From NCBI GenBank assembly GCA_030562195.1, contig CM060200.1, forward strand, positions 33,891,023-33,955,022: a stretch of 64,000 nt of DNA, given 5' to 3'. This stretch comes from Nipponacmea schrenckii (taxonomy: Eukaryota; Mollusca; Gastropoda; Lottiidae). The position numbers and the translations under genes were made by a program. Shown one piece after another: positions 40,601 to 53,100 of the stretch. The notes under the pieces are model-generated. The model did no database searches and was not told the origin of the DNA. It was given only the letters and a program-made list of their open reading frames with translations. Each line of letters starts with the position of its first letter. The stretch's first letter is position 1.

Positions 40601-43600
40601 CACAAATAACCAATGAGCTTTTAAGTATCAAATAATTATTATCTGACAGGAGTAAAAGAAGGCCAAAATAAAATGATAAAAGATGGTGGTAAAGTATATT
40701 TATATAGTTGGGATTCAGCAGCTAGTAAATGGAATAAAATAGGAGATATAGTTGGTGGATCTGGTGGAACTCAAGCTACGTCTGGTAAATCTTTGTATAA
40801 TGGAAAGGTATGTCATTGAACTTTATAGATCTCTTGCTTCGTATCTTTTCTATGACTAGAATTGTAATATGTAAACAGACTAAATAAAATTTGAAAGCAT
40901 TGGCCATGAGGACTGTTTCAATGGCCTGCAAAATACAATTTCATGGTATAAGAAAAGTATCGTAATGTCTCAAGAAACCAATCAAGTGACTAAGACTATA
41001 AGATCATAGTAATGGTAATGTTATAACCAAAAGATTGTAAGGGAACAGGTTAGCCATTTATTTGACAAATCTGTAGCTGAGCTAATTAGTAATAGTTTCA
41101 CAGTTAACTGTTGAAAAAACATGTATAGAAATAGGAAGTAAAATTTGTAGTTGGAGATAGTTGAAAGAATTGTATGACTGGTGCATTTCTAGTTTTTCTG
41201 AAGACTTTTTACAAATATTCAAGATAAAAATCAACTTCCAAAAATGGCCCTTTTTACTAATTTTAAGATATTTGCATCAACAGGACTGGTATCAAGCAGT
41301 GTAATGCCACGCAACTCTTTCTAAGGGTATAACCCTTTACAATATATTTCAATGCATGTCTATTTTCAGGAATATGATTATGTTTTCACAGTAGATATAC
41401 GAGAAGGTCAACCACCTTTAAAGCTACCCTACAATACAACAGAAGACCCCTGGTTTGCTGCTCAACGTTTTTTAGATGACAATAGCCTATCTCAGTTATT
41501 TCTTGATCAAGTAGCTAATTTTATTGTTGATAATACTAAAGGTGTGACATTGAATGCCAGTGCTCCCAGTGCTGGTGACCCTTTTACAAGTATGTATTCT
41601 GATTTAATTTCATTAATGTAGGAATATACTGGAAGATAACACTTCTACTTAACTGTACTGTCTTGCCTATATTATTTTGTTAGATAATAGCAATACAAAT
41701 ATGTAGCTTATTCATGAAATAGATTAACAAACTTTCTTATCATGTGCTAATTTTTACAATGATTTATCTGAAAGTGGAAGACAGCCATAAGGGTGCATTT
41801 CTTGGTTTTACATGAAAAAAAAATTTAATCCTGATAATGAAGTGAATGAATACAAGTGTTATTAGACTTTTTATCAGTAAGTTATATAACTAGTCAGCTT
41901 TTTTTTAATTCTCAAGGTGGTGGAAGATATATACCAGGTAGTGCTCCAGCAGCCAATTCTAGTAATGTTGGTGGTGGAGATCCTTTTACTGGAGCAGGAC
42001 GTCACATACCATCCTATACCAATCAATCTAATACTGGTGCAACACAACCTCATGGTGCAGACCCTTTTACAGGTCTGATGGTGTTTTCTAATATTTTATT
42101 TAGTGAAATGTCTCTGAATCACACATTTGAATGATGAATATCTTCAGCTGGCAGATACTTAAATTATTGCACATAAGCTTTATTATTGATTGACAAAAGC
42201 ATGAAACATTTCCAAGAAGCATCTATTTATTCAAGGATGAATTTTGTTTAACATTTTTATAGTGTATATTTCCATTGTTTAATGAGAAGATATTTTACTG
42301 GTTATTATGTGTATTATAGGAAGTGGTAGTTATAGAGCTAATAATAGTACCAGTCAACTTAATAATACCTATTTCCCTGTGACCACCTATCTTACTTTAT
42401 CTCAATCTAGTCCTCAACAAATTATGAGTAAGTTTTGTTGTGAGGTATTGATGTAGATCTTTTTATAGATCTTATAACTATAGTATTTCATTGTATCCGG
42501 TATCAAGTTGGAAATAGCTATTTTGAGCTCAAGAGAAAATATGGCAACTGTCAATTAAAATCTAAAATCTAAAATGAAATAAGGGTAGCAAAGATGTTAA
42601 ATACTTAAATATTCTAGCAGTTTTGACTATCACATACGGAAATATATTACATTATAGTATATTGCAGATGAGTAATAGTGTTTCATGCAGTATTACTGAT
42701 ACCAGAAAAGTGAAGTACATTATGTGTGAACCTGTACCTCTACAGTATTGATAATACTCTGTAAGAACTCACTAGCAGATCTTTTTTGAATACAATTGAT
42801 TTTGCAGTGAAATATAAAGAATTTGATTCATATGATTTTCAGATAAATTAAAAGAATTCAACCAATCTGTTGAGGATAATAAAAAAGTTAGTGAAAGTGA
42901 ATTAGAGGAGTTTTATACTTTTATAACAGCTGAAACATCAACAGATAAACAAGTGGCTACTTTATGTAAATTGTTATTATGGCCAGAAAGTAAGTAGCCT
43001 ATGATTTGAAATTGTTTGCTCTTTTTAAGACCTGTGTGTTAGAATTTTGAAATTTAAAGTTACACCTCTTAGGAATAGATGATTCATAAACATATAGGCC
43101 TTAGATTATGTAGATCTTCTCTATTACAAATTACAACTTTCAAAGATCTGAGATGAAATTTTTTTTTACAGTTTCTCTAAAAAAATAGCCTTCTTATTAT
43201 TTCAGATGTAGTTTTCCCAGCATTAGATGTTTTACGGCTACGCATCACAACTCCAGAAATCAACACATTATTTACCAGTAAACCAGGATTCTTAGAGGGT
43301 CTTTATCAATATCTATCTCCTGATCAACCAACAGCCAATAAAATGTTAGCAATTCGAATCATTGCTAACTCTTTCAGCCAATCAAAAGGTGCTATGAGTA
43401 ATTGTGAAAATCGGGATCAAATAATTTCAGCCCTTATGCCATTAAAGAATTCAACTAATAAACACATTCAGGTAGCCATTGCGACCGTACTTCTAAATTT
43501 TTCAGTTGCCTTACTAGGAACATCTGATGTAGAGGGAAAGTCCCAATGTATGTCTGCTGCAGGCTCAATTTTGGAGGAAAATATTTATGAAGAAGCAGCT

Positions 43601-43765
43601 TTCAGGTTAATAGTGTGTATTGGAACTCTAGTTCACCAAGATGATAATATGAAAGCTATTGGACTATCTTTAGATGTACCAGCTGTACTCACAAGATATA
43701 AGACAATTACAGAACCAAACAAAATTGGTAAAAGTGCATTATTGTTGAGTAATTGTTTTAGTTAG
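37660..43765 (+). CDS. PLAA: PLAA (phospholipase A2-activating protein; Doa1/Ufd3 orthologue)
   Basis: Twelve coding exons: 37660-37799, 38275-38468, 38721-38822, 39086-39205, 39359-39662, 39967-40127, 40650-40807, 41370-41589, 41917-42072, 42320-42427, 42843-42989, 43206-43765. Total 2370 nt, 789 codons plus stop (human about 795). All GT-AG, phases consistent. The first ~300 residues form a seven-blade WD40 propeller ([66 protein letters not shown]). The PFU ubiquitin-binding domain follows ([14 protein letters not shown] to FIVDNTKG). A linker with three DPFT motifs comes next, then the C-terminal PUL domain (from [15 protein letters not shown]). The family binds ubiquitin through WD40 and PFU and Cdc48/VCP through PUL, acting in ubiquitin recycling, lysophagy and receptor sorting. 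It is convergent with ALG6. Part of its last exon is copied downstream. Confidence 0.97.
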
Positions 43766-43811
43766 TGATATTGGCTTTGCTTTGTATTTACGAATATGAT
43801 TTAAGTATGAC

Positions 43812-43817
43812 AATAAA
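43812..43817 (+). terminator. PLAA polyadenylation signal
   Basis: Canonical AATAAA 47 nt after the PLAA stop codon. Its position and the convergent gene beyond it make it the likely 3' end signal. Confidence 0.6.
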
Positions 43818-44065
43818 TTTTGAAGAGTTGACTTCGATAATTATATGCCCACACATAAATGTTGCTGTATATAGCTGTTGCCCCTGTCTGTTTGACTGTC
43901 TTCCACAATTGTAGTGGATACGATAGAGAGCTGGTGTTTTGATGGATTTTGAGGAAACTTCAAGAATTGGCTGCCATTACAAACAATGTCCAAAAATATA
44001 CTTCATAAAAAGCTCCTTGACATCTTTCTATGGGTAAGAAACCACCTAATGTTTTACGACCCCTA

Positions 44066-44071
44066 TTTAAT
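44066..44071 (-). terminator. Likely ALG6 polyadenylation signal
   Basis: ATTAAA on the minus strand, about 40 nt beyond the ALG6 stop. With PLAA's signal at 43812 this leaves roughly 250 bp between two convergent 3' ends. Confidence 0.45.
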
Positions 44072-44111
44072 ATTAAACAAAATACCAAATACTTCAATGG
44101 TATCACTGTCT

Positions 44112-47100
44112 TTATTTCACTTTTTTCTCTTTTGACAATTTTTTATGTTGAGAAATTTTGCTATCTTTTTTAACGTAGTTTGGTATGTCATTAAAGAATT
44201 GACAATAATGAAATAGAAATAAGAAAAATAGGAAATGGCCACATGAATAAGCAGATATAAGAACTGGGAATAAATCTGGAAATCTTGGTGGAGGTTTTAC
44301 AACTAGACTACAAGCTATTAATATAACGGCTCCAAATATAGAAGAAAAATACTGAAAAAAGAAAATTAAAATGGGTTCTTTTTTGCATTTTGCAGTCAAT
44401 TGGGAAGTGTATAAGAATCTACTTGAACAGGTCAAAGTAACCTACAACAGGAATCAATTACGCAGATCAACTAGGCCTACTATTGGTAATTCACTAATAA
44501 CTGATTATCATATAAAATATGTGAATTCTAAATGATCAATTTAGCCTCATCTGCCTTAACATTAACTTACCACAAATTTCATCCAATTCTGTAATCTAGA
44601 TGAATAGTGACTAAATTGTTGTTGTGATGAATAGTATGCTATTATTAGAAATAGTACTGATAGTCCACAGTACTGACCTAATAAGCCATCTTTTATTAAT
44701 AGTGGTAACATACTGAAATAACAAATATAAGATATGAAGCAGGATTCTGTAGTTGAAAAAGGTTAAACAACATTTTTTTTTGTAAACAATATTTTATTCA
44801 CATATACATATGAAAAGGATTGAAGAACAAAATTGATATATATATATATATATTAAGACTCGGATCAACTTCTGGATCTTAATTGTTTCTGCTATATGAG
44901 AATCCTCTAGTCTGCCCAGACGGTAGCATGAAATGAAATTGTTAATGAATAAATAAATGTTAACTTTACCTAAATGTTGAAATAGAGAGAAACCAATGTG
45001 TTATATAGGGATGTTTGTCAGCTAACAAGCAAACAGATCTAAATTATAAATGATAAGCATTGAACAAATATCAGATACCTCTGCATCACATATAGTTCTT
45101 TTCTCTTGCCCTGTCAATTAGTTGAATCCCTATATCCAGTAAATGGCTGGTTAAGGAATGTTTTTCCAATACATGTGCAAGCAGCATGAGATTCGAGTAA
45201 GTGTATTTAATTCTGTAATCATGCCCCAGATAAGTTATCAAAGGTTAAGACAGCCTGCCATATTTGGGTGATAATCAATTTCAGCAAGTTTCATCAAAGT
45301 GAGTAAAGAAATTGTGCCTTGTGGAGTGTTTATGAGCTTACAATCAAATGCATTTTAAAGAACAAGGGTAAAAATTCATATTAAATAATTTTTGATAAGG
45401 TTGATCCCTGGGTTATTACACACTGTCACACCAAGTTTCATCAAAATCTGTCAAGAATTGCACATTACAGTGTTCATGAGAATTTTTTGATGACAATAAC
45501 TCATACTGAATACTTTTAGATTTCAAAATGGTTGTACCAGTGAATATATCATAAACTAGGCAACATAATACACTTTCAAATCAAAACATTTGGAACAGTA
45601 GCAAAGAAAATATTTTCAGTAGGCCCTATTCTATAAGAGATCAAAACCTGTCCAAACCTAAAGAACAATAGTAGATGTAACTATGGAGGTGACAAAAATT
45701 GCTTTACATTTCATGTGGTCTTATAAAAATAAATGTCTATTTTGGCCACTCAAATCTTAATAAAAAAAAAACTTGAATAAATAAAAAAATGGTATGAGGA
45801 TGAACTTGGCATGTAAAAATTGAGTGGTTGAAATATTATAATGTGTTTATTCCAATGACATGTAACTAAGCTATTCTTTAAAGATACAACTGGTACAACC
45901 TAAGAACTTATTCCAATTATCTAGCTACTAATGGGCCTTCTGGTTATGATGATAACTTTCTTTAACAGGTCCATTTGGTATCCAAGGCATGTATGCAATT
46001 GTACTCTACATAGATTTGAAATTTCTTCATACAGACAGCAGAAATTTCAATTATTGTTGAATGAAAACAACACATTTCTTAACTTTTTAATTCCAAAATA
46101 AAACAATAATAATAATATATTTATTCAAGCTACTAAACAGATCATTCTTCCTTCCTTTTTTTTGAATATTGTACACTATTATTTCATCCTATTCTTTTTA
46201 TAACCATCTTCTGATCTCCTATCTACAAATAGAAAATAAGAGTTAATCATTTACAAATTATACCATCAATACCCTACATCTTGTATTGGAGCTCCACTGT
46301 ATTCACAATTATCAATTAGGCATACATGTATTTTTTTTTTCTATATTCAATCCATTTTTATCAAATTTGTAATTGAATCAAACAATTGACCTATAATAGG
46401 AATTTTTTAACCTAACAATTTTGCCTAGTTAAATGAAATAGTTTTAAATCAGATTATATACCAATACGAAATTTGATTGTTTTTTGTTTAAAAAAAATTT
46501 GAGATGAAAATTTATTTTACATATTCTCTAAAACATAGCCTTCTTATTATTTCAGATGTAGTTTTCCCAGCATTGGATGTTTTACGGCTACGCATCACAA
46601 CTCCAGAAATCAATACATTATTTACCAAATTCAAAATAGTTTTCAAAATCTAGCTTTTTTTGTAACAAAACTATAAACATTTTTAGCCTAAAAGACATGA
46701 AGTTATGTGTATTTAGAAACAAGCCTGTTTTGATATTTCTATGGTTGATAGAATTTAGGAATCTATATGTGTGTTAAGGTTAGGTGTAGAGTTAGGATTA
46801 ATGTTAAAGTATGCAAAAGAACAGAAATATCATTCCGGTATAAATTCATTTTTGACCAATGTAATCATTAGACTAGAATTGATTAAAATTATGAACGTAT
46901 TAGGACAGCCTTAAAATATTATGTAGGCTAAATTTGCCATTACCTTCATCTAGATATCATCTACCTCATATCATGTACAGCTTGTCAAAAACAATATATT
47001 GGAGAAACAAAAAATAAATTGAGAACTCGATTCAATGGCCATAGATTTGATATAAATCATAATTTGGATAAAACTGTAGCTAAACATTTCAACCAATCAG

Positions 47101-50100
47101 ACCATCACATAAATAATGCAAGAATCACCCCTATTGAACAAATTTATGAACAGACTGATATTCCAACTAGAACTTTTCGACTGCTTAGAGAAAACTACTG
47201 GATAAATAAACTTAATACGATGAAACCCAATGGTTTAAATGTTCAAGTTGACTATCAGATAATTCCTTTTGTTATACTTTTCAGTAGTACATCCTGCCAA
47301 GCCATACCCATTATCAAAGAAATGTATAAACGCCTCCAACACATTTTCCCTGATATTTTCCACAAAAAATTAATTATTGCTTTTAAGCGTAATAGAAATT
47401 TAAGTGATATTTTAGTCCAGGGCAGACTAAAACCTATAACAGTATAATCATTATTTTCCTCTTATTTTAGATTTGTATTTAAGCTTATGCTGGCTACAGA
47501 TTTCCATGAATTCCAATTTATCAATCAGTTTCAATCGGCCTGTGCTTTCGTAATTTCAATTATATATTGTCTTCACAACCACTTTCACTACATCTAGACA
47601 ATATATTGAATATCATTTGACCTAGTTTTCAAAGTCATGAAATAATTAGGTCACACCTTCCGTAACGGTTAAAGATGGCGAAAGTATGAAAATTATCAAT
47701 TTTTGCTGTATTTAAGTACACTTATCTCTATGAATTTTTTAAGTAAGCCAAATTAAAATATATCTTCTCGTAGACAATATATTGAATATTATTTGACCCA
47801 AATTTCAAGGTCATTGATTAAGTGGGTCACACCTTCCCTAGCCGTTAAAGTGACCTAATTTTGAAAAAATTGAAATTTAAATAATTCGAAAGAAAAAATA
47901 CGAAAATTAGAATTCGGTCCCCAACAAAAGGTAGATAATGATCCAATGTATCTATGTGCTAAATTTCATCGAAATTGGTCAATCAATAGTGTCTGAATTT
48001 CGGATTTAAGAATTGTAAAGAAAATTCAAAATGGCGGCCGATATGGCAGCTTGACCTAATTATTTAGGTCAAATCGATTACTTTTGACAAGTTATTTATA
48101 AATAAATAAATTGTAACCAATCACACTCTAAACAATAATCTATATATCATTTTGTAAGTTTTCTGACCCTAGCAGCAAGAAATGAGTAAATTTGCAGAAT
48201 GCAGAATCAATATTTGCAGTCTTTTGAACCATCAAATTGAAATTCAGAAGTAAGAAAGTAATTTTGATTAATTGAATAAAAAAAACAAAACCATTGCAGT
48301 TCTAATATCAATCATCCAAAAAAATGACAGGAAAATATTCAAAGTTTGAAGTAGGTGTTTCTTAAAAAAATTGATTTACCACAGAATCAATATTTCTGGT
48401 AAAAAAAAGTTAATTTATGAAAATTTGAAAGATATCAAAGTGAATTGAACAAAATATTTAGTCAAGTCAAAAATATTCTTTTTATCTTTCTAACCGGTTT
48501 GTAACTTGTAGAACACAAGCTTCATTAAAAAATACAGATCAGGGATAAATATGATTTCTTTGCTACCAAGATCAGAATACAATCAGGGTATATATTAAAT
48601 AATATAATTCACTTGAAAGAGAAAAGCTCATTCTGTTGACAACTGTTTCTCATATTCAGTAGAACATCATAACTTGAAATAAATTCACTGAATCCTTGGT
48701 ATTTATGGTATCCAATATGAATACATATAATTCTACAAATATTAGATTATTTGTCAATCTGTGCACTAACTCAAGATATTTAAAACTTTCATTCCTACAA
48801 CTTTACTTCATTTACCCTCTACAATATATGAATCTCTACTTAGGGGTCAGAGTTTAGTTTATCAACTGCTAGATGCAGAACCTGTCAAACATCACCTCCT
48901 TTATCCACTGAACACATAAAAACTGAAAATACTCTAGAAAACATCTGGCAATGGTCCCACTGAAGCAAGGTTTAAAATATAGAATGTTATTTGATTTTTT
49001 AATGATCTAATTTGCGACCGTAGGACTTCATGACCACACCTACTCGGAGCTGCCCTGCAGTAATAGTGGCACCCACACCTACCACATGATTGCCTTCAGC
49101 TGTCATGCAGGTTGCCATCCCCTATCCAGTTTAGTAAAAAATAACATCCACCTTATAGCCATTCCTACAGAGGGAGAATTCCTAATATATAAGTCTGAAA
49201 TATGTCCAGTTAATGCCAAAGTTTAGTTTTAGACAACTCCCCTTATCCTAAAGAAGCTGTATTCATAAACAAAGCCCCTGTTGAACTTGGAAATACATGT
49301 ACACTCATTCTTGAAGTTGATTTCATGTTGAGTTACGAAAATACTGTAACAAAAAATCAACCTTTATAAATCTGAGAGATTTAAACATTCATTCTTTACA
49401 TCTTATATGATACACAGTTCATACACAGATTAGAGCCACAGTGGAGGTAAGACTTGAATTGAGAAGAGAAAATTTGGCCAGACTTCCCTTATAACCTAAA
49501 GAAGTTATTTTTTCTCTTCAAACAAAATAGAACTTTAAGTTTGACTTGTATAAAAAAACATTCACACATTTACTGAAAGTTCAACAGGCAGCATAAATAA
49601 ACCCAAGAGATTCTCAGATTCAAGTGTTCTGTTTCCAAGGAAGTTTTATAAGGAGCCCTGCTACATTTGAAGAGATTATCCTTTTTTCCTTCTAGTGGAT
49701 AGGATCTTATTTCGTAACTATAGGAAGATACTGTTAAGAATGGGAATTTGTAAATAACAGGATGTAATAACAAATATGATTACTGTTACTATTTATTCTG
49801 ATGTCCTTTTGTCTTGTAAACAAATGTGTCTATATTCAAAATTGGTGTATTGTCATTCCTTTATCTTCAGTCCTATCATACATCATACATTATCATTCCT
49901 TCAGTTTTACTTCTATCAAATATCATAACAATTATATTATAACTATCATGTTTAATGTTCAAAAAACAAAATTCTTATCAGTCTTGTAGTTGACTGCATT
50001 CATTTTTATTAAAAATTTCAGATGCTATAAATATAAGAATAAATTTACCTTATTAATACATGGTGTTTGAATCTTTGATTATAATTACATGCTAGGATAT

Positions 50101-53100
50101 CACTCATATTAAAAACCATACACTGAAAGACATAAAGACAAGGCTATAAAATAGATGGCTCTGACACCATTGTCCTGAATTTAAATAAAATTTGATATAT
50201 TATTACATTCAAGAAATCAAATAATACTTGAGGAAAATTTCCAATTGATGAAATATATTACTATAGTTGATAAAAAAATTAATTTAATAAATGAAGGCTT
50301 ACCTAAAATAAGGCTTGAAGTCAATAATTTTTTATGTCAGTATCCAAGAAAATTGTCTGTAATGTAGCTAACATGACAACAAGAAGTGAACCCTGGGATG
50401 TCTGCAGTCTCAATGAAGATGCAATACAGGTGTAGAGGTCTGTACCCTATACTGATTTTAGCTCACCCATTAACAATACAGGTGTAGAAAGGTCTTTACC
50501 CTATAATGTTTTCAGCTCATCCTCAAGCTATGAATACACCCTTTTTGTTTAAATTTCAAGAAAATGTCTATCTCTGAACAAAATTCATCCTTAAATATTT
50601 TATAATTAAATAACTCCTGAACACATTTCATTCTTAAATCAAACATTTCAGCTCCACACAATAATTGAAGATTAATCAACCCTCATATTAGATCAATGTT
50701 AAACAATAGTAAGACAATACCTTTTTATTAAACAGTCTTCACATTTTAGAATTTGATTGAAGGTGACATCACTGGTGACTCTTAACCCAACTTGAGTGGC
50801 TTTGTTAGATAACAATATTTTTCAGTTTAAATTCTTGTATGACAAAATGTCACACCAAATTATTTCTATCATTTGTAGTTAGGAGTTACAGAATCAAAAT
50901 GGGGCTTAATTTTTCTATGGGACCATTTAATAAGTGGATGATCATTTATTTTTGGCTTTTGTTTGTAAGACACTAGCAGGCTATTTAATTCTATCTATTT
51001 AGATATCATAAAAAAAAAATCTATACACAAAGATAGATTGCCAGGCAAGGTAATATGTATATGCCCACTTGTAGTTCGAAACTTGCTGACTGTATTCCCA
51101 GCCTCTGATAGCTATTTGGGGAGAGTCAGAAAAACTAAGCACCTAAAACTTGGGATTTTCCACACCTCTGTGGCTGCGGGGGCTTAAATGTATTTACAAA
51201 CCTCGAATCCACATTGTTGAGGATTTACGAGCATTTAAAAAACAAGGTCAATCAAAATTTGTCAAGAATTGTGCCCAAGAGACTGTTTACAAGCCATGGA
51301 GGACGGACGGAAATGGGTGACAGCAATATATGCTCTACATTTCATGTGGCCATATAAAAATCATGAGACTTTAGGTCCTTTTGTTTGGTAATATAATTTC
51401 ACATTGAAACTTTAAACTATTTAAATTTGCTTAAATACTTACAATGCAGGAATTAATATAGATTTCTCATGAACTTGAAATGAAAACAAGAAAAATACCA
51501 GTGATGAATTCACCTTAAATAAATTAAAATAATTAGAAACAGGGAACACATATAGAAATAATATATTGAATAATTTTGCGGATGGCATTAGTACGAACCA
51601 CGAAAATTACATTTTATTTAATGTAAAAAAAAGTCAACAAAACAAATTCTTATGGATACAATTACTAACTTTATTTAAGCGACGTTTCAACCAGCGTTCT
51701 CTGGTCTTTATCAAGCAATGAATAAATGTAAAAGGTTAACAAGGTATATATACATGTACATTTAAAACAACAAACACAACAAGACAAAACATAGGATTAA
51801 TACTGATTAGTGCTGATTATTAATAAGGTGGTCATATGCTCTAGGGATAAAGACTCCTGGATCTCTGTTAATTGATGGGTTATTTCTTCTTATTTGGATG
51901 GCTTCAGTAATTTTCCTTTCCTTTTTGTTGTTTTTGTTAACTGCAAGTGTTAAGGTTTCATTCCAGTTTATTCTGTGGCCTGTATCTTTGATGTGTTCTT
52001 GGATTGCTGATGGGTTGTTGGCTGCCTTTGATTGATGTTCTTTTATGCGTTTTTGTAGTGGTCGTTTGGTCTCACCGATATAAGATTCCCCACAGGAACA
52101 GAAAACTTGGTATACACATCCTTTGGGGTCTGCTTTTTTAGTGGGATTATGTTTCCCATTGGCCTGCATCACTTCTTTGATTGTTTTTTGCCCAGAAAAA
52201 ACGGTTTCAATCCCAGCTTGTTTTAGTAGTCGTTTTATCTTGTATGACGAGTTCCCATTAAATGGTATGCATACTATAATTGGTGGCTTCTCTGGCTTGG
52301 TTTTTTCATTATTGGTTGATGATTTTCGTGCTTTGGCTATTGTCTGGTTAACTAGGTGCTCTGGATATTGGTTGAGTTTAGTGAAGACGTATTTGAGATG
52401 GTCAATTTCTTTCTCCAGTTTATCTTCACTGCAAATGTTTACTGCTCGTTTGGTAAGGGTGGTTATGATGCCTTTTTTCGTCTGTAAGGGGTGGTTTGAT
52501 TTGAAATGTAGGTACTGATCTGTGTGTGTTGGTTTTCTGTAAACTGAGGTGCTGATTTGGTTATTGGTATTTTCGATGAGGATGTCTAGGAACGGAATGG
52601 AGTTGTCTTGGCTGGTTTCCATGGTGAATTTGATTGATTGGCTTTGGTTGTTGAGATGGTCAAGTAATGTTTTAGGGTCGTCTTCTTCTTTAAGCATGAC
52701 AAAAGTGTCATCTACTTTCCTGTACCAGCATATAGGTTTTATGGGAGAGATTTGTAAGGCCTTTCGTTCAAAATAGGTCATGTACTGTTCAGCTAAAAGT
52801 GGAGAAAGTGGGCTGCCCATAGGTAATCCCCTGATTTGTTCATATATATCATCTCCCCAGGTGAAATATGTAGATTTGAGACAGTTTTCAGCTAATAATA
52901 TGATGTTTGCAGGACTAAGTTTAGTATCAAGAGGAGTCGCACTTTGTTTTATATTATCGAATAACACATCCAGGGCTTCTTTCCTTGGGACATTTGTAAA
53001 TAAGTCAACCACATCATACGATATCATTGTCCCTAATGGTTTGATTTTTTTGATTTTTGAACAGAAGTCACTAGAGTCACTTATGAATGAGTCAGCTGTT

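Larger units (their letters stand above)
46883..48095 (-). repeat. Inverted third copy of the 1.09-kb repeat (partial, interrupted)
   Basis: On the minus strand it matches about 61345-61925 of the tandem repeat near the FKBP gene: GCCTTAAAATATTATGTAGG at one end, then CGTAACGGTTAA, the TGAATTTTTTAAGTAAGCC-type word, and TGACCTAATTATTTAGGTCA at the other. It is interrupted at 46955-47590 by a Penelope-like fragment. The half corresponding to 60838-61345 is missing. Confidence 0.85.

Noticed and set aside
47019..47021. Start of the Penelope fragment at 47019
   Set aside because: The codon is TTG, and the same frame is open back to the insertion border at 46956, including the GIY-YIG core; it is a truncated copy without a real start.
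50085..50160. Candidate ALG6 exon 12 (reads WFLI on the minus strand)
   Set aside because: Stops appear in the required phase. The true exon is at 44970-45038, where phase and the [10 protein letters not shown] sequence fit the family.
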